Shown: positions 16,117 to 25,117, counted from the first letter of the stretch. The stretch is 64,000 nt of DNA from Herminiimonas sp. (GCA_028292265.1 JAQGMR010000051.1:37455-101454); one strand, 5' to 3'. The notes: generated by a model from the sequence alone, not told the origin. Numbers and translations: made by a program.

Positions 16117-16287
16117 TCAAGGGCCGGTTGGTTCTACCCCGGGCGGCTCCTGGATTGGCGGCACCTCCGTCGGCAACGGATCCCCAATCCCCGGGTCCTG
16201 GTCTGGAATTGGTATTTCATTGGGCGGTGGCTCTGGCGGTTCCTCCGGAACGATCGGGAACTCGTCGGGTGTTCGGTGGGCTTCCAT
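16117..16287 (-). CDS. Proline/acid-rich micro-protein (56 aa)
   Basis: 56 residues from the ATG at 16287, chosen because a near-perfect TAAGGAGGA site lies upstream; an earlier ATG at 16320 has none. The composition is extreme: about one third Pro, many Glu/Asp, in PP, PEEP, IPIPDQDP-type steps, with no hydrophobic core, so it is probably unfolded. I recall comparable short Pro-rich hypothetical proteins in Burkholderiales but know no function. The strong ribosome site argues that it is expressed. It stands alone between the hydroxylase operon and the patatin gene. Confidence 0.6.
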   Translation of the reverse strand: MEAHRTPDEFPIVPEEPPEPPPNEIPIPDQDPGIGDPLPTEVPPIQEPPGVEPTGP

Positions 16288-16456
16288 GCTGTCGTTCCTC
16301 CTTAGGTGTCTGGCCAGCATACTGGTCGACCTGCACCGTCAACTTGATGCCGGTCAGCCACGGCGAGATGGCGCGCGTCGCCTTCGATGCGCGGACACTT
16401 TTTATGAAGATTTCCGCCGGAACGGCTCCCGCGTTTTAGGAATGAACCACGGCCGC

Positions 16457-17566
16457 TCAAGCAAACGGCTTGACGGCATGCATGTCTGGTCGCTCCACAA
16501 AGCGCGCCAAATCTTCGGCCAGGCGGCTGCCCATTTGCATGGCGCGTTTCCAGTCGGCGATGCGCACATCGTGCCGCAAGCCGTGGTGTCCGAAGTCATT
16601 ACGGTCCGGCAGTTTGGCGCGCGGCAAGCTGGCGATGAATGCGTCTGACGGTGAGACGAGGATAACGTTATCGAGCCAGTGCCGCCGGGCGCCGACACCA
16701 GCGCGGCGCTGCCGCAGCGGCTTGTCGAACCAGCCTGGCACGATGCGCTCGCCGAAGTGGGGGTACAGCACCAGGCCGTCCGGGGCAATGTCGCAATAGG
16801 GGAGGTCAAGGTGATAGTCGATCAGGCCGCCATCCCAGTAGCTGCCTTTCGGTCCATGGGGAACATCGCGCACTGGCGCCATGATGAAGGGCAGGGTGCC
16901 GGACGCGAGAAGGGCGGTCTGCAGATTGTCTGGGGCAAGCGGCGCGACGTGGTTGGTGAAGCGGTCGAACGCGGTGGAGACCCAGCCCGCGTCTGCCCGC
17001 GGATCGCAAAAAACGACGCGCTCAAGATGAGCGCGCAGCATCGAGCGTGACACCAGGTTGCTCGCCACCGCCAACCCAAAACCGGCCATGGTAGTGATTC
17101 GGCTGCGTGGCGAAGTTAGCAAGGCGCTGCCGCGCGAAGCGATAACCTGCAAGCGATGATGGGGATGGTTCAGGACTTCCTGCTCGTGTCCGGCAAACAC
17201 ATCCACCAGCATCTGCGCCATTATTTCCGTGACCTGCTGCGCGGTCGGTTTGCTGGGGTAGCTTTGCTGGCAGTAGGTGTCTCCGAGCCGCTGGAACGCG
17301 GCGACCGGATCGACACAACATGCAGCGGCCATGCGCCACGCTCCGATGGAGGCGCCGAGAAGCAGGCGTTGGCGCGGCGCCGCGGACGGCAGCCAGGTGC
17401 CGAACAGCCATTGGTCCAGCTTCTGGAAGATCAGCCCCTTGGGCCCGCCAGCAGCCGCCGGAATCGTGGCAATGTCACCTGGGTGGAGACCGTTGGCGTG
17501 GAGATGGGCCAGGGCCTTGGGGCCGGCCTGAATGGAAAGGGAAGGGTATGAGGTGGAGCTGGACAT
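16457..17566 (-). CDS. Patatin-like phospholipase
   Basis: 369 residues from the ATG at 17566 (weak ribosome site; a much longer open frame to 17902 begins with unlikely sequence). Motifs: AAAGGPKGLIF (oxyanion-hole glycine region, about residue 38), GASIGAW (GxSxG nucleophile elbow, about residue 72) and WDGGLIDYH (DG[GA] catalytic Asp, about residue 250). These are the Ser-Asp dyad elements of patatin-family lipases. No signal peptide is evident. It stands alone on the minus strand, with a repeat-bearing gap upstream. Confidence 0.86.
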   Translation of the reverse strand: MSSSTSYPSLSIQAGPKALAHLHANGLHPGDIATIPAAAGGPKGLIFQKLDQWLFGTWLPSAAPRQRLLLGASIGAWRMAAACCVDPVAAFQRLGDTYCQQSYPSKPTAQQVTEIMAQMLVDVFAGHEQEVLNHPHHRLQVIASRGSALLTSPRSRITTMAGFGLAVASNLVSRSMLRAHLERVVFCDPRADAGWVSTAFDRFTNHVAPLAPDNLQTALLASGTLPFIMAPVRDVPHGPKGSYWDGGLIDYHLDLPYCDIAPDGLVLYPHFGERIVPGWFDKPLRQRRAGVGARRHWLDNVILVSPSDAFIASLPRAKLPDRNDFGHHGLRHDVRIADWKRAMQMGSRLAEDLARFVERPDMHAVKPFA

Positions 17567-17611
17567 GGGTACTCGACGCAGTGGGGTGCAGGATTCTACC
17601 CTGCACGCCTC

Positions 17612-17684
17612 ACTGGCGACCAATGGCAGCACGACTGGCACGAACGGCATGACTGGCACGAACATCATGAACGTCACGAACCGG
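17612..17684. repeat. About 18-bp degenerate tandem repeat
   Basis: Two close copies, ACTGGCACGAACGGCATG (17634-17651) and ACTGGCACGAACATCATG (17652-17669), flanked by diverged copies (17612-17633 and 17670-17684). It lies just upstream of the patatin start in non-coding DNA. Confidence 0.65.
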
Positions 17685-17819
17685 TTCGCGGTGCTTGGCG
17701 AAGGGTTGTGGCGGCGTTGCGCCACCTCGCTGCGATAAGCGCGACCGAAACTAGAGCACAGCGTGAAGCCCGGCGCGTCCTGCAGGACGAGCGCCGCGTT
17801 GAGGACCGTTCCCCAAGTC

Positions 17820-17933
17820 TTACTCGTCCATCGTAATCCGCACCCCACCTTCGGGTAAGGAGGGCACATCAGGGTCGGGTTCCGGGGTCCACCGGAGTCC
17901 ATCGATCGATCTGAACATCATCCCTCGCCGCAT
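17820..17933 (-). CDS. Doubtful 37-aa frame
   Basis: A short frame ending FRSIDGLRWTPEPDPDVPSLP and an acidic tail. Two inner Met codons follow a GAGGG stretch at a short distance. Composition is protein-like and Pro-rich, but I recognise no family and the ribosome site is poor. Included as a possible micro-protein only. Confidence 0.2.
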   Translation of the reverse strand: MRRGMMFRSIDGLRWTPEPDPDVPSLPEGGVRITMDE

Positions 17934-18378
17934 GACGTGGATAGTTCTGTTCACGGTGTCGTGCAGGCCAGTTGCCGCTGACGGACGGATAACACGGTTC
18001 GCGTCTATGGGAATCGCATTTGGCGACTGGTGCCGGCGCTCAGGCAGTGGCTGCTTGCAGCGTATCGTTATCAGCGGACGTATCCCGCGGTCGTTTTTAT
18101 TGTTCATCACGTGTTGGCCTTCCGAAAAGCGTTTCCCTGTGTGGGCAACTCTTCGGCCGCCTACACTACAGACGTTCCAAAAGGAAATAAGTTCCTGCGC
18201 TCAATATTCTTTGTGGAAAATATTGTCGATCCGTCGAAAGTCTGGTGGGAGGACGTTGAACATTTGCCTGGTAATACAATATGCATGCAGTTGTTTCACC
18301 GACATGGGCTGCATAGGTTCGCTCCTCGATATAGGCTCTGGGCGAAGTTCAAAGGGGCTGACACGGATAGGAGGCCGC

Positions 18379-18528
18379 ATGGAGGCGCAGAACAAAGCCC
18401 GAACAAAGCGCAGACCAGCCAGAAAAAGGCAGGCACCAACTCGAAAACAAGGCCGAACGCAGAACGGCAGGTTGGGTACCAAGCGAGAACCGAAGCTAAC
18501 CAGAGGCATTGCATGCGACTGCTGTTAA
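18379..18528 (+). CDS. Possible basic leader peptide overlapping the response-regulator start (49 aa)
   Basis: ATG at 18379 with AGGAGG 4 nt upstream. It encodes a Lys/Arg/Gln/Thr-rich peptide (MEAQNKARTKRRPARKRQ at the start) ending CDCC, whose stop lies 16 nt inside the response-regulator gene. The DNA itself is a purine-rich degenerate repeat of about 11 bp (for example GAACAAAGCC / GAACAAAGCG at 18390-18409), so the composition may reflect the repeat rather than selection. If translated, it would couple translation into the downstream gene. Confidence 0.3.
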   Translation: MEAQNKARTKRRPARKRQAPTRKQGRTQNGRLGTKREPKLTRGIACDCC

Positions 18529-19175
18529 TTGAAGACGACAGGATGATCGGCGAGAGTGTGCGCAAGGGCCTGCGCCAGGACGGCTTTACCGTGGACTGGG
18601 TTCAGGACGGCCGGTCGGGCGAGACCGCGCTGCTGGAAGGTGTCCATGATTTGTTGCTGCTGGATCTCGGTCTGCCGGGCAAGGAAGGAATTGAGGTGCT
18701 CAAGACCCTGCGCAAAAAGGGCAACATGATTCCGGTCCTGATCCTGACCGCGCGCGATGCGCTGGCCGACCGGGTCGGCGGCCTGTCCGCTGGCGCCGAC
18801 GATTACCTGATCAAGCCCTTCGATTTTGAGGAGCTTGCCGCGCGCATTCACGCCATACTGCGGCGCAAGTCGGGCCGCACAGAAACGCTGATGCGCCATG
18901 GCCCCGTCACCCTTGATCCGGCCAGCCGCCATGTCACGCTCAATGGCAACCCGGTCAATCTTTCAGCACGTGAATTTGCGCTACTGGAAGCGCTGCTGGA
19001 CCGTCCCGGCACTGTATTGTCGGTGCCGCAGCTTGAAGAAAAAATCTACGGATGGAATGAGGAAGTCGGCAGCAACGCGGTGGAAGTGCACATCCACGCA
19101 TTGCGCAAAAAACTTGGCGCCGACCTGATCCGCAATGTGCGCGGCGTCGGCTACGTTATTCACAAGGTCTCATGA
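18513..19175 (+). CDS. OmpR-family response regulator (QseB/PmrA-like)
   Basis: 220 residues from the ATG at 18513 (AGAGG 6 nt upstream). Longer in-frame starts (from 18030) are rejected because the receiver domain begins right here (MRLLLIEDD). The phosphoacceptor is Asp51 in LLLDLGLPG; the Thr of LTARD and the Lys of IKPF complete the receiver site. Residues about 125-220 form the winged-helix DNA-binding domain ending RGVGYVIHK. The sequence is of the QseB/PmrA/TctD subgroup. The histidine kinase gene overlaps by 4 nt. A matching DNA box lies 3' of the kinase gene. Confidence 0.93.
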   Translation: MRLLLIEDDRMIGESVRKGLRQDGFTVDWVQDGRSGETALLEGVHDLLLLDLGLPGKEGIEVLKTLRKKGNMIPVLILTARDALADRVGGLSAGADDYLIKPFDFEELAARIHAILRRKSGRTETLMRHGPVTLDPASRHVTLNGNPVNLSAREFALLEALLDRPGTVLSVPQLEEKIYGWNEEVGSNAVEVHIHALRKKLGADLIRNVRGVGYVIHKVS

Positions 19176-20491
19176 ATTCAATTCGACGCACCTTGCTGCT
19201 TTGGCTTTTCGTCGGGCTCTCTGCCGGCTTGCTGCTGGCTGGCGGCCTGCTCTACATCCAGGCGCGCAAGGAAGCCAACCAGATTTTCGACTACCAGATG
19301 AAGCAGGTGGCGGCGTCGCTGCCGCATCAGGCTTTCAGCCCGGTAGCGCCGAACCGGCCTGAACAGCCGGACTTCGAGAACGATATCGTGATCCAGATCT
19401 GGGATGGGCAAGGCTTGCGGATCTATCACTCGCATGAACCGAGCAGCCTGCCGCAACGTGCCGAGCTCGGCTTTTCCAATGTTGCCACTGCCACCGGCAA
19501 CTGGCGCGTCTACAGCGCCCAACATGGCGATACGGTGGTCCAGGTGGCCCAGCCAACTTCGGCGCGACGGGCGGTCGCCGCGGACATGGCGCTGAAGACC
19601 GTGACGCCGATGTTCCTGCTGTTTCCTTTTTTGGGCGCACTAATCTGGATTGGCGTGGGCAAGGGCTTGCAGCCGGTGCAGCGTGTCGCTGCCGACGTCA
19701 AGGCGCGCGATGCCGGCAGCCTGGCACCGGTGTCGGATGCCAATCTGCCGGAAGAGATCCAGCCGCTGACGCATGCGCTGAATGGCTTGCTTGGGCGGCT
19801 CGACCATGCCATCCATGCACAGCGCGCTTTCGTCGCCGATGCGGCGCATGAACTCAAGACGCCGCTCACCGCGTTGAAGCTGCAATTGCAACTGGTGGAA
19901 CGCGCGCCAGACGAGACGGAGCGCAGCGTGGCGCTCGCAGCGTTGAAGCATGGGCTGGAGCGCGCGAATCGCCTCGTGCAGCAGCTGCTCACGCTGGCCC
20001 AACAAGAACCCGGTGCGGCACCAGCGGTGCGTCAGCCGGTGGAGCTTGGCGCCCTGGCGCGCGAGGTGGTTGGCACGCTGTCGCCGGCCGCCGCGGAGAA
20101 GCAGATCGACCTTGGCCTGTCCTCCGGGGTGCCGGCAATCGTGAACGCTGATCCCGATGCACTGCGCATACTTCTCAACAATCTGGTCGACAATGCGTTG
20201 CGTTACACGCCAGATGGCGGCCGGGTCGACGTAACGGTATGCAAGGATGCCAGCGGTTGTCAGGTCGTGGTGCAGGACACTGGGCCCGGCATTCCTGTGG
20301 CAGATCTCGAGCGCGTGTTCGACCGCTTCTATCGCATACCCGGCACATGGGTCGAAGGCAGCGGGCTCGGTTTGGCAATTGCGCGCCAGATTGCTGACAG
20401 CAACGGTGCCCGGATCGTGTTGCGCAACACCAATCCGGGACTTGAGGTTTCGGTGATTTTTGCGAAAGAATTGCGTACTGCGGGAGCTTAA
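19172..20491 (+). CDS. Sensor histidine kinase (QseC/PmrB-like)
   Basis: 439 residues; the start ATG overlaps the regulator stop. Membrane segments at about 9-29 and 145-163 enclose a periplasmic sensor of about 115 residues. H box with His226 in DAAHELKTPLTAL, N box NNLVDNALRYTP, G boxes DTGPGIP and GSGLGLAIA. A QseC-type two-component sensor N-terminal domain is likely. Substrates of this group include metals, cationic peptides and signalling molecules, but the ligand cannot be deduced. It phosphorylates the upstream regulator. Confidence 0.93.
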   Translation: MNSIRRTLLLWLFVGLSAGLLLAGGLLYIQARKEANQIFDYQMKQVAASLPHQAFSPVAPNRPEQPDFENDIVIQIWDGQGLRIYHSHEPSSLPQRAELGFSNVATATGNWRVYSAQHGDTVVQVAQPTSARRAVAADMALKTVTPMFLLFPFLGALIWIGVGKGLQPVQRVAADVKARDAGSLAPVSDANLPEEIQPLTHALNGLLGRLDHAIHAQRAFVADAAHELKTPLTALKLQLQLVERAPDETERSVALAALKHGLERANRLVQQLLTLAQQEPGAAPAVRQPVELGALAREVVGTLSPAAAEKQIDLGLSSGVPAIVNADPDALRILLNNLVDNALRYTPDGGRVDVTVCKDASGCQVVVQDTGPGIPVADLERVFDRFYRIPGTWVEGSGLGLAIARQIADSNGARIVLRNTNPGLEVSVIFAKELRTAGA

Positions 20492-20503
20492 GCTTCTCTT
20501 AAG
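20487..20503 (+). promoter_or_regulatory. PmrA/QseB-type box before htrA
   Basis: CTTAAG CTTCT CTTAAG: two identical hexamers with a 5-nt spacer, an exact match to the known PmrA/QseB half-site arrangement. It starts at the kinase stop codon. A TACGAT hexamer at 20514-20519 would serve as the -10 element, putting the second half-site near -35. It lies 48 nt upstream of the htrA start. This links the two-component system to htrA by inference. Confidence 0.7.
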
Positions 20504-20550
20504 TCTGCCTGCCTACGATGCACTCATTGAGAATCCTTCAGGAGTGCAGC

Positions 20551-22038
20551 ATGAACCGAAAAAACTTGGTACGCAGCGCGATCGCAACGGCCGTTGTTGT
20601 CCTCACTCTTGGCGGCGTTGCGCACTACGAGAATCCCCAGTGGGGCCTGGCGCACGCCGCCGTCGCCCCTGAGCAAAACACCAATCCACCGCAAGCCGTG
20701 GCGACTACCGTGCCGGGCCTCGCCACGGCCACTGACTTCTCCGGCATCGTCGAGCGCTACGGCCCGGCTGTTGTGAACATCAGCGTGGTCAGCAAGGCCG
20801 AGCGCACGCCAACCGCCGGCCGGGAACAGGGCGAGGGTGATGACGAATCCGACCCGTTCTCCCAGCTGTTTCCCGACTTCGGCCAACGCCGCTTTCGGCC
20901 GGGTCCGGCGCCACTGGTGCGCGGGCTCGGTTCCGGCTTCATCATCAGTCCGGACGGCCTGATTCTTACGAACGCCCATGTGGTGGCAGGCGCCCAGGAA
21001 GTCACCGTCAAGCTGACCGACCGCCGTGAATTCAAGGCCAAGGTGCTGGGCTTCGACAAGCAGTCGGATATTGCAGTAATTCGCATCCCGGCTACCAACC
21101 TTCCGACGGTCCGCATTGGCGATCCGGCCAAAGTGAAGGTGGGCGAACCGGTGCTGGCGATCGGCTCCCCTTATGGGTTCGAGAATACTGCTACAGCGGG
21201 CATCGTTAGTGCGACGTCGCGCTCGCTACCGGATGAAACCTATGTGCCGTTCATCCAGACCGACGTTGCCGTCAATCCCGGAAACTCCGGCGGCCCGCTA
21301 TTCAATCTCAGGGGCGAAGTCATCGGGATCAACTCGCAAATATACAGCCGCACTGGCGGCTACCAGGGACTGTCGTTTTCGATTCCGATCGACGTGGCGA
21401 CACGGGTGCAGCAGCAACTCGTGGCGCATGGGAAGGTCTCACGCGGCCGCCTCGGCGTCAGTGTGCAGGACGTGACGCAGGCTCTCGCCAATTCCTTTGG
21501 GCTCAAGACAGTTGCGGGCGCGCTCGTCGGCTCAGTCGAGACCGGTAGCCCGGCAGACAAGGCCGGCCTGAAAACCGGCGACGTTATTGTCGGCATCAAC
21601 GGCAAAAAGGTAGATCGTTCTTCGGATTTGCCGGCGCAGGTTGCCACCATGCCGCCCGGCACCTCCACGAAACTCGATGTAATTCGTGGTGGCGCGTCGC
21701 AATCCCTGTCCGTGACGCTCGGAGAATCCAAAGAAGCGCAAGTCGCTCGCAACGATCAGGGTGGTGCCGACGAGGGACGTCTTGGCCTGGCGGTTCGTCC
21801 GCTGGCGAGGGAAGAGCAGAAGCAGATCGGCACCAATGGTGGCTTGCTGGTCGAGAACGCCAGCGGTGCCGCGGCACGTTCAGGCATCCAGCCCGGTGAC
21901 ATCCTGCTTGCCATTAACGGTACCCCAATCACGAGCGTCGATCAGTTGCGCACCATGGCGCAAAAGGCGGGCAAGAATATCGCTCTGCTGGTCCAGCGCG
22001 AGAGCGCGAAGATATTTGTTCCGATTGATCTTGGCTGA
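20551..22038 (+). CDS. Do-family periplasmic serine protease/chaperone (HtrA/DegP/MucD type)
   Basis: 495 residues from the ATG at 20551 (CAGGAG 6 nt upstream). A signal-like N-terminus (residues 8-23) precedes the trypsin-like domain with triad His143 (LTNAHVV), Asp173 (QSDIAVI) and Ser246 (PGNSGGPLF). Two PDZ domains follow (about 285-380 and 400-490, the second with SGIQPGDILLAING). It degrades or refolds damaged envelope proteins. It follows the two-component genes with only a promoter-sized gap and ends at a strong terminator, so it is a co-regulated unit. Confidence 0.95.
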   Translation: MNRKNLVRSAIATAVVVLTLGGVAHYENPQWGLAHAAVAPEQNTNPPQAVATTVPGLATATDFSGIVERYGPAVVNISVVSKAERTPTAGREQGEGDDESDPFSQLFPDFGQRRFRPGPAPLVRGLGSGFIISPDGLILTNAHVVAGAQEVTVKLTDRREFKAKVLGFDKQSDIAVIRIPATNLPTVRIGDPAKVKVGEPVLAIGSPYGFENTATAGIVSATSRSLPDETYVPFIQTDVAVNPGNSGGPLFNLRGEVIGINSQIYSRTGGYQGLSFSIPIDVATRVQQQLVAHGKVSRGRLGVSVQDVTQALANSFGLKTVAGALVGSVETGSPADKAGLKTGDVIVGINGKKVDRSSDLPAQVATMPPGTSTKLDVIRGGASQSLSVTLGESKEAQVARNDQGGADEGRLGLAVRPLAREEQKQIGTNGGLLVENASGAAARSGIQPGDILLAINGTPITSVDQLRTMAQKAGKNIALLVQRESAKIFVPIDLG

Positions 22039-22119
22039 TTGGCGGGTGCAGGCCGCGGGCTGCCTGCTATGAGTCCGTAACGATCCCTCGTTCCCTCCAG
22101 GCAGATCAACTGCCTGTTT

Positions 22120-22152
22120 CGGCACCGCCTTTGCGGTGCCGTTTTTTTTTTT
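22120..22152 (+). terminator. Rho-independent terminator after htrA
   Basis: GGCACCGC (22121-22128) pairs with GCGGTGCC (22133-22140) across a CTTT loop, extended by an outer C-G pair, and is followed by a run of 11 T. A textbook intrinsic terminator on the plus strand. Confidence 0.95.
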
Positions 22153-22246
22153 GCAATGCGTGCGCTCGACCCGTAAGCTTGCGTGAAGCCGATGGCTTGC
22201 GCAGGCCGGCCGGGCCGGCGCTCAAGCACCATGTGGCCGCCGTCGA

Positions 22247-24046
22247 TCAGCCTTTCTTCGACGGCCCGTGAGGAAATAGCGAGTCCCAAACTTCCTTGAA
22301 GGTTGCGGTGACGACGCCGATTGCATCCGGGTCCCGACGCAACAGTGCGGATGCATACGCCTTGGCCTGTTTTTGCGACACATGCGGCGGCAGCGGTGGC
22401 ACGTCGGGGTCGGTCACCATTTCAAGCACCGTTGGCACTTCGGACGAGAAGGCTTTTTCCCATGCCGGCCCGACGTCTTCCGGCCGCTTGACGCGGATGC
22501 CGCGAAGCCCGAGCAGGTCGGCATAGCCGGCATACGGAAACTCGGGCAAGCTCTGCGAAGTGACGAATTTTGGATCGCCTTCCGTCGCCCGCTGTTCCCA
22601 TGTGACTTCGTTAAGATCACCGTTGTTGAGCACCATGATGGTCAAGCGCGGATTACCCCATTTGCGCCACGTGTCGGCAATGGTAATGAGCCCGTTGATA
22701 CCGTTCATTTGCATGGCGCCGTCGCCCACAAGTGCTACCACATGGCGCTCCGGATGAGCGTATTTTGCGGCGATGGCGTAAGGCACTGCGCAGCCCATTG
22801 TGGCAAGGGTGCCCGAGAGCGATGCAAGCATGCCACGCCTGATCTTGACGTCACGCGCATACCAGTTGGTGGCTGTGCCCGAATCACAGGTGATGATGCA
22901 GTTGTCGGGCAGACGTGGGGACAATTCCCGAAACACCCGCTGCGGATTGATCGGGTTGGCGTCGTTCATGGCGCGCGCGTCCAGCACTTCCCACCAGCGC
23001 GCGACGTTCTTTTCTATTTCATCCCGCCACGCGGTTTCTGCATTCTGTCGCAGGTATGGAATCAGTGCGCGCAGGGTAGCCTTGCTGTCGCCGACAAGTC
23101 CAAGCTCCATGGGGTAGCGCAGGTTGAGCATGCGACCATCGATATCGATTTGCACGCCGCGCGCCTGGCCTTCTTTGGGGAGAAATTCGGCGTAGGGAAA
23201 TGAGGAACCAACCATCAACAGCGTGTCGCATCCATTCATCATGTCCCAGCTTGGCTTGGTGCCGAGAAGACCGATCGAGCCAGTCACGAACGGCAGGTCG
23301 TCTGGCACTGCCGCCTTGCCCAGCAGCGCCTTGGCAATGCCGGCACCAAGCAGGTTGGCAACCTCGATGATTTCAGCGGTGGCATCCAGCGCTCCTGCTC
23401 CCACCAGCATCGCGACTTTTTTCCCCTGATTCAGAATATCGGCCGCGCGGACCAGATCAGCTTCAGCCGGCACGCTGTGCCGCGCTGTGAAGCCGATGCC
23501 GGTATGCACTGTCCCGTGTTCTCGCGGCGGCTCCACCGCTTTCAACGTCTGCACGTCGTTCGGGAGCACGATGCAGGTTACCGAGCGCTGGTCACGCGCA
23601 ATGCGGACGGCGCGGTCCACCACATGGCGGACCTGCTCTGGCGTGGTGACCATCTGCACGTACTCATGCGCTACATCCTTGAACAGCGACAGCAGATCGA
23701 CCTCCTGCTGGTAGTCGCCGCCCAGAGCCATGCGGTTCTGCTGGCCAATGATGGCCACGACCGGTTGATGGTCCATTTTTGCATCATAGAGGCCATTGAG
23801 CAGGTGAATGGCGCCCGGGCCAGAGGTTGCGATGCAGACGCCGACTTCACCGGTAAATTTGGCATGCGCACATGCCATGAAGGCGGCTAGCTCTTCATGC
23901 CGGGCCTGCACCAGTTCAAGTTTTCCTTCGGCGCGTCGCAGGGCGCCCATCACGCCATTGATACCATCCCCGGGGTAGCCGTAAACGCGGCTGATGCCCC
24001 AGGCAGCGAGGCGATTCACCAAAAAATCACTGACGTTTTCAGCCAT
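22247..24046 (-). CDS. Thiamine-diphosphate enzyme, pyruvate oxidase (PoxB)-like
   Basis: 599 residues from the ATG at 24046 (GGAG 7 nt upstream); the open frame continues to 24646 but the extra sequence has no relation to the family. Three domains of the acetolactate synthase/pyruvate oxidase fold: an N-terminal PYR domain with the catalytic Glu in QARHEELAAFMA (about residue 51), a central FAD/Rossmann-like domain, and a C-terminal PP domain with the ThDP motif GDGAMQMNG ... NNGDLNEV. Overall it is closest to quinone-dependent pyruvate dehydrogenase. The C-terminus (KEVWDSLFPHGPSKKG) differs from the membrane-binding peptide of E. coli PoxB. It diverges from the PRC-barrel gene. Confidence 0.85.
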   Translation of the reverse strand: MAENVSDFLVNRLAAWGISRVYGYPGDGINGVMGALRRAEGKLELVQARHEELAAFMACAHAKFTGEVGVCIATSGPGAIHLLNGLYDAKMDHQPVVAIIGQQNRMALGGDYQQEVDLLSLFKDVAHEYVQMVTTPEQVRHVVDRAVRIARDQRSVTCIVLPNDVQTLKAVEPPREHGTVHTGIGFTARHSVPAEADLVRAADILNQGKKVAMLVGAGALDATAEIIEVANLLGAGIAKALLGKAAVPDDLPFVTGSIGLLGTKPSWDMMNGCDTLLMVGSSFPYAEFLPKEGQARGVQIDIDGRMLNLRYPMELGLVGDSKATLRALIPYLRQNAETAWRDEIEKNVARWWEVLDARAMNDANPINPQRVFRELSPRLPDNCIITCDSGTATNWYARDVKIRRGMLASLSGTLATMGCAVPYAIAAKYAHPERHVVALVGDGAMQMNGINGLITIADTWRKWGNPRLTIMVLNNGDLNEVTWEQRATEGDPKFVTSQSLPEFPYAGYADLLGLRGIRVKRPEDVGPAWEKAFSSEVPTVLEMVTDPDVPPLPPHVSQKQAKAYASALLRRDPDAIGVVTATFKEVWDSLFPHGPSKKG

Positions 24047-24352
24047 CTCGTTGCTCCGGTTCCAGTGCTCGGAACGCGCAAATCCGCAAGCACCGTGCCA
24101 AGGAACGGCGCGGCGAAGCGCTGCTGGCCGGGCGGCATCGCTCCACGGCGCGAAGATGGCTGGGAGCCAACGATCGTTACGCCGCGCTCGTGCCTCGTGC
24201 AATAAATTACCTGCCATCTGTAAAAACTGCCCGAACAACAGCAATCCCCGTTCTTCATGTGGGACCTTGCCTTCCGGGTGCGTTTTTTGCATCGCATTAA
24301 AATCCTGACGACATCTTTTCCGCTTGGCGGAGACTTTTTTAACGAGGCCGGC
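24047..24352. other. 306-bp divergent gap
   Basis: Separates the ThDP enzyme (minus) from the PRC-barrel gene (plus). It must hold promoters both ways; I see no certain elements and no small gene. Confidence 0.4.
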
Positions 24353-25117
24353 ATGCTGCACAGCGCGAGAAATCTGGAAGGGTTTGCCGTAAGCGCCACC
24401 GATGGCGAGCTGGGCAAGATTGAAGACATCTATGTCGACGACGTGAAGTGGGCGATCCGCTATTTCGTGGTCGCGGCCGGGCCAGGGGCGAATGGCCGCA
24501 CGGTCCTGCTTTCGCCGTTGTCTATCGATGATATCGATTGGCCAAACATGAAGATGCGCATGAAGCTTTCGCGCGACCAGGTCGCAAAAAGCCCGGACAT
24601 TGACCTCTCCAAACCGGTAACGCGGGAACATGAACATGCGCTCCACCGTTACTATGATTATTCGCCCTACTGGAGCGGGCCGGAGCTATGGGGCTACAGC
24701 ATCATTGCGCCGGTTCTGGAAAGCCGATCCTACGGCGAGCACATCATCAACAAGGTGCATGACGACGCCGAGAAGGCGCGCGCTGAGCACTCGCATCTCC
24801 GTAGCGGCAAGTCCCTGATCGGATATCACCTTCAGGCGACGGATCAGGAATTTGGTCGGGTGGTGAACTGCCTGGTGGACGATGGCGATTGGTCCATCCG
24901 CTTCATCGTGGTTGGCACTGGCGTTTGGCTGGACGGGAAGGACTTGCTGATTTCGCCGCGCCGCTTTGACCACGTTGACTGGAATGAGAAGTCGTTCCAC
25001 GTGAATGCCGATCGCGGCGAAGTAGAAGCCTGCCCCGACTATGACTCGCTAAATCCTCCAAAGCCGGGGAGCCAGGCAGACCTTTACAGGCATGGTATTC
25101 CACGACGCGGGGCTTGA
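24353..25117 (+). CDS. Two-domain PRC-barrel protein
   Basis: 254 residues from the ATG at 24353 (GAGG upstream). The N-terminal PRC-barrel covers about residues 5-80 (SATDGELGKIEDIYVDD, WAIRYFVVAAG), the second about 140-215 (DQEFGRVVNCLVDDGDWSIRFIVVGTGVW). PRC-barrels are small beta domains found in RimM, photosynthetic reaction centres and stress-related proteins; the paired form is often described as a hypothetical protein. No signal peptide. The substrate or partner is unknown. Confidence 0.85.
   Translation: MLHSARNLEGFAVSATDGELGKIEDIYVDDVKWAIRYFVVAAGPGANGRTVLLSPLSIDDIDWPNMKMRMKLSRDQVAKSPDIDLSKPVTREHEHALHRYYDYSPYWSGPELWGYSIIAPVLESRSYGEHIINKVHDDAEKARAEHSHLRSGKSLIGYHLQATDQEFGRVVNCLVDDGDWSIRFIVVGTGVWLDGKDLLISPRRFDHVDWNEKSFHVNADRGEVEACPDYDSLNPPKPGSQADLYRHGIPRRGA

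Larger units (their letters stand above)
17567..18512. other. 946-bp gap between the patatin gene and the two-component system
   Basis: Contains a degenerate repeat (17612-17684), two weak short frames (17820-17933 minus; 18379-18528 plus) and otherwise no recognisable gene. The A/T-richer stretch at about 18180-18290 is the likeliest place for the promoter of the two-component operon, but no clean -35/-10 pair was found. Confidence 0.5.

Noticed and set aside
18030..18512. N-terminal extension of the response regulator
   Set aside because: The receiver domain begins at 18513 with its own ribosome site; the extension is repeat-like sequence.
24047..24646. N-terminal extension of the ThDP enzyme to 24646
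   Set aside because: The extension lies opposite the PRC-barrel gene and has no family similarity; the start at 24046 has a ribosome site and the family N-terminus.
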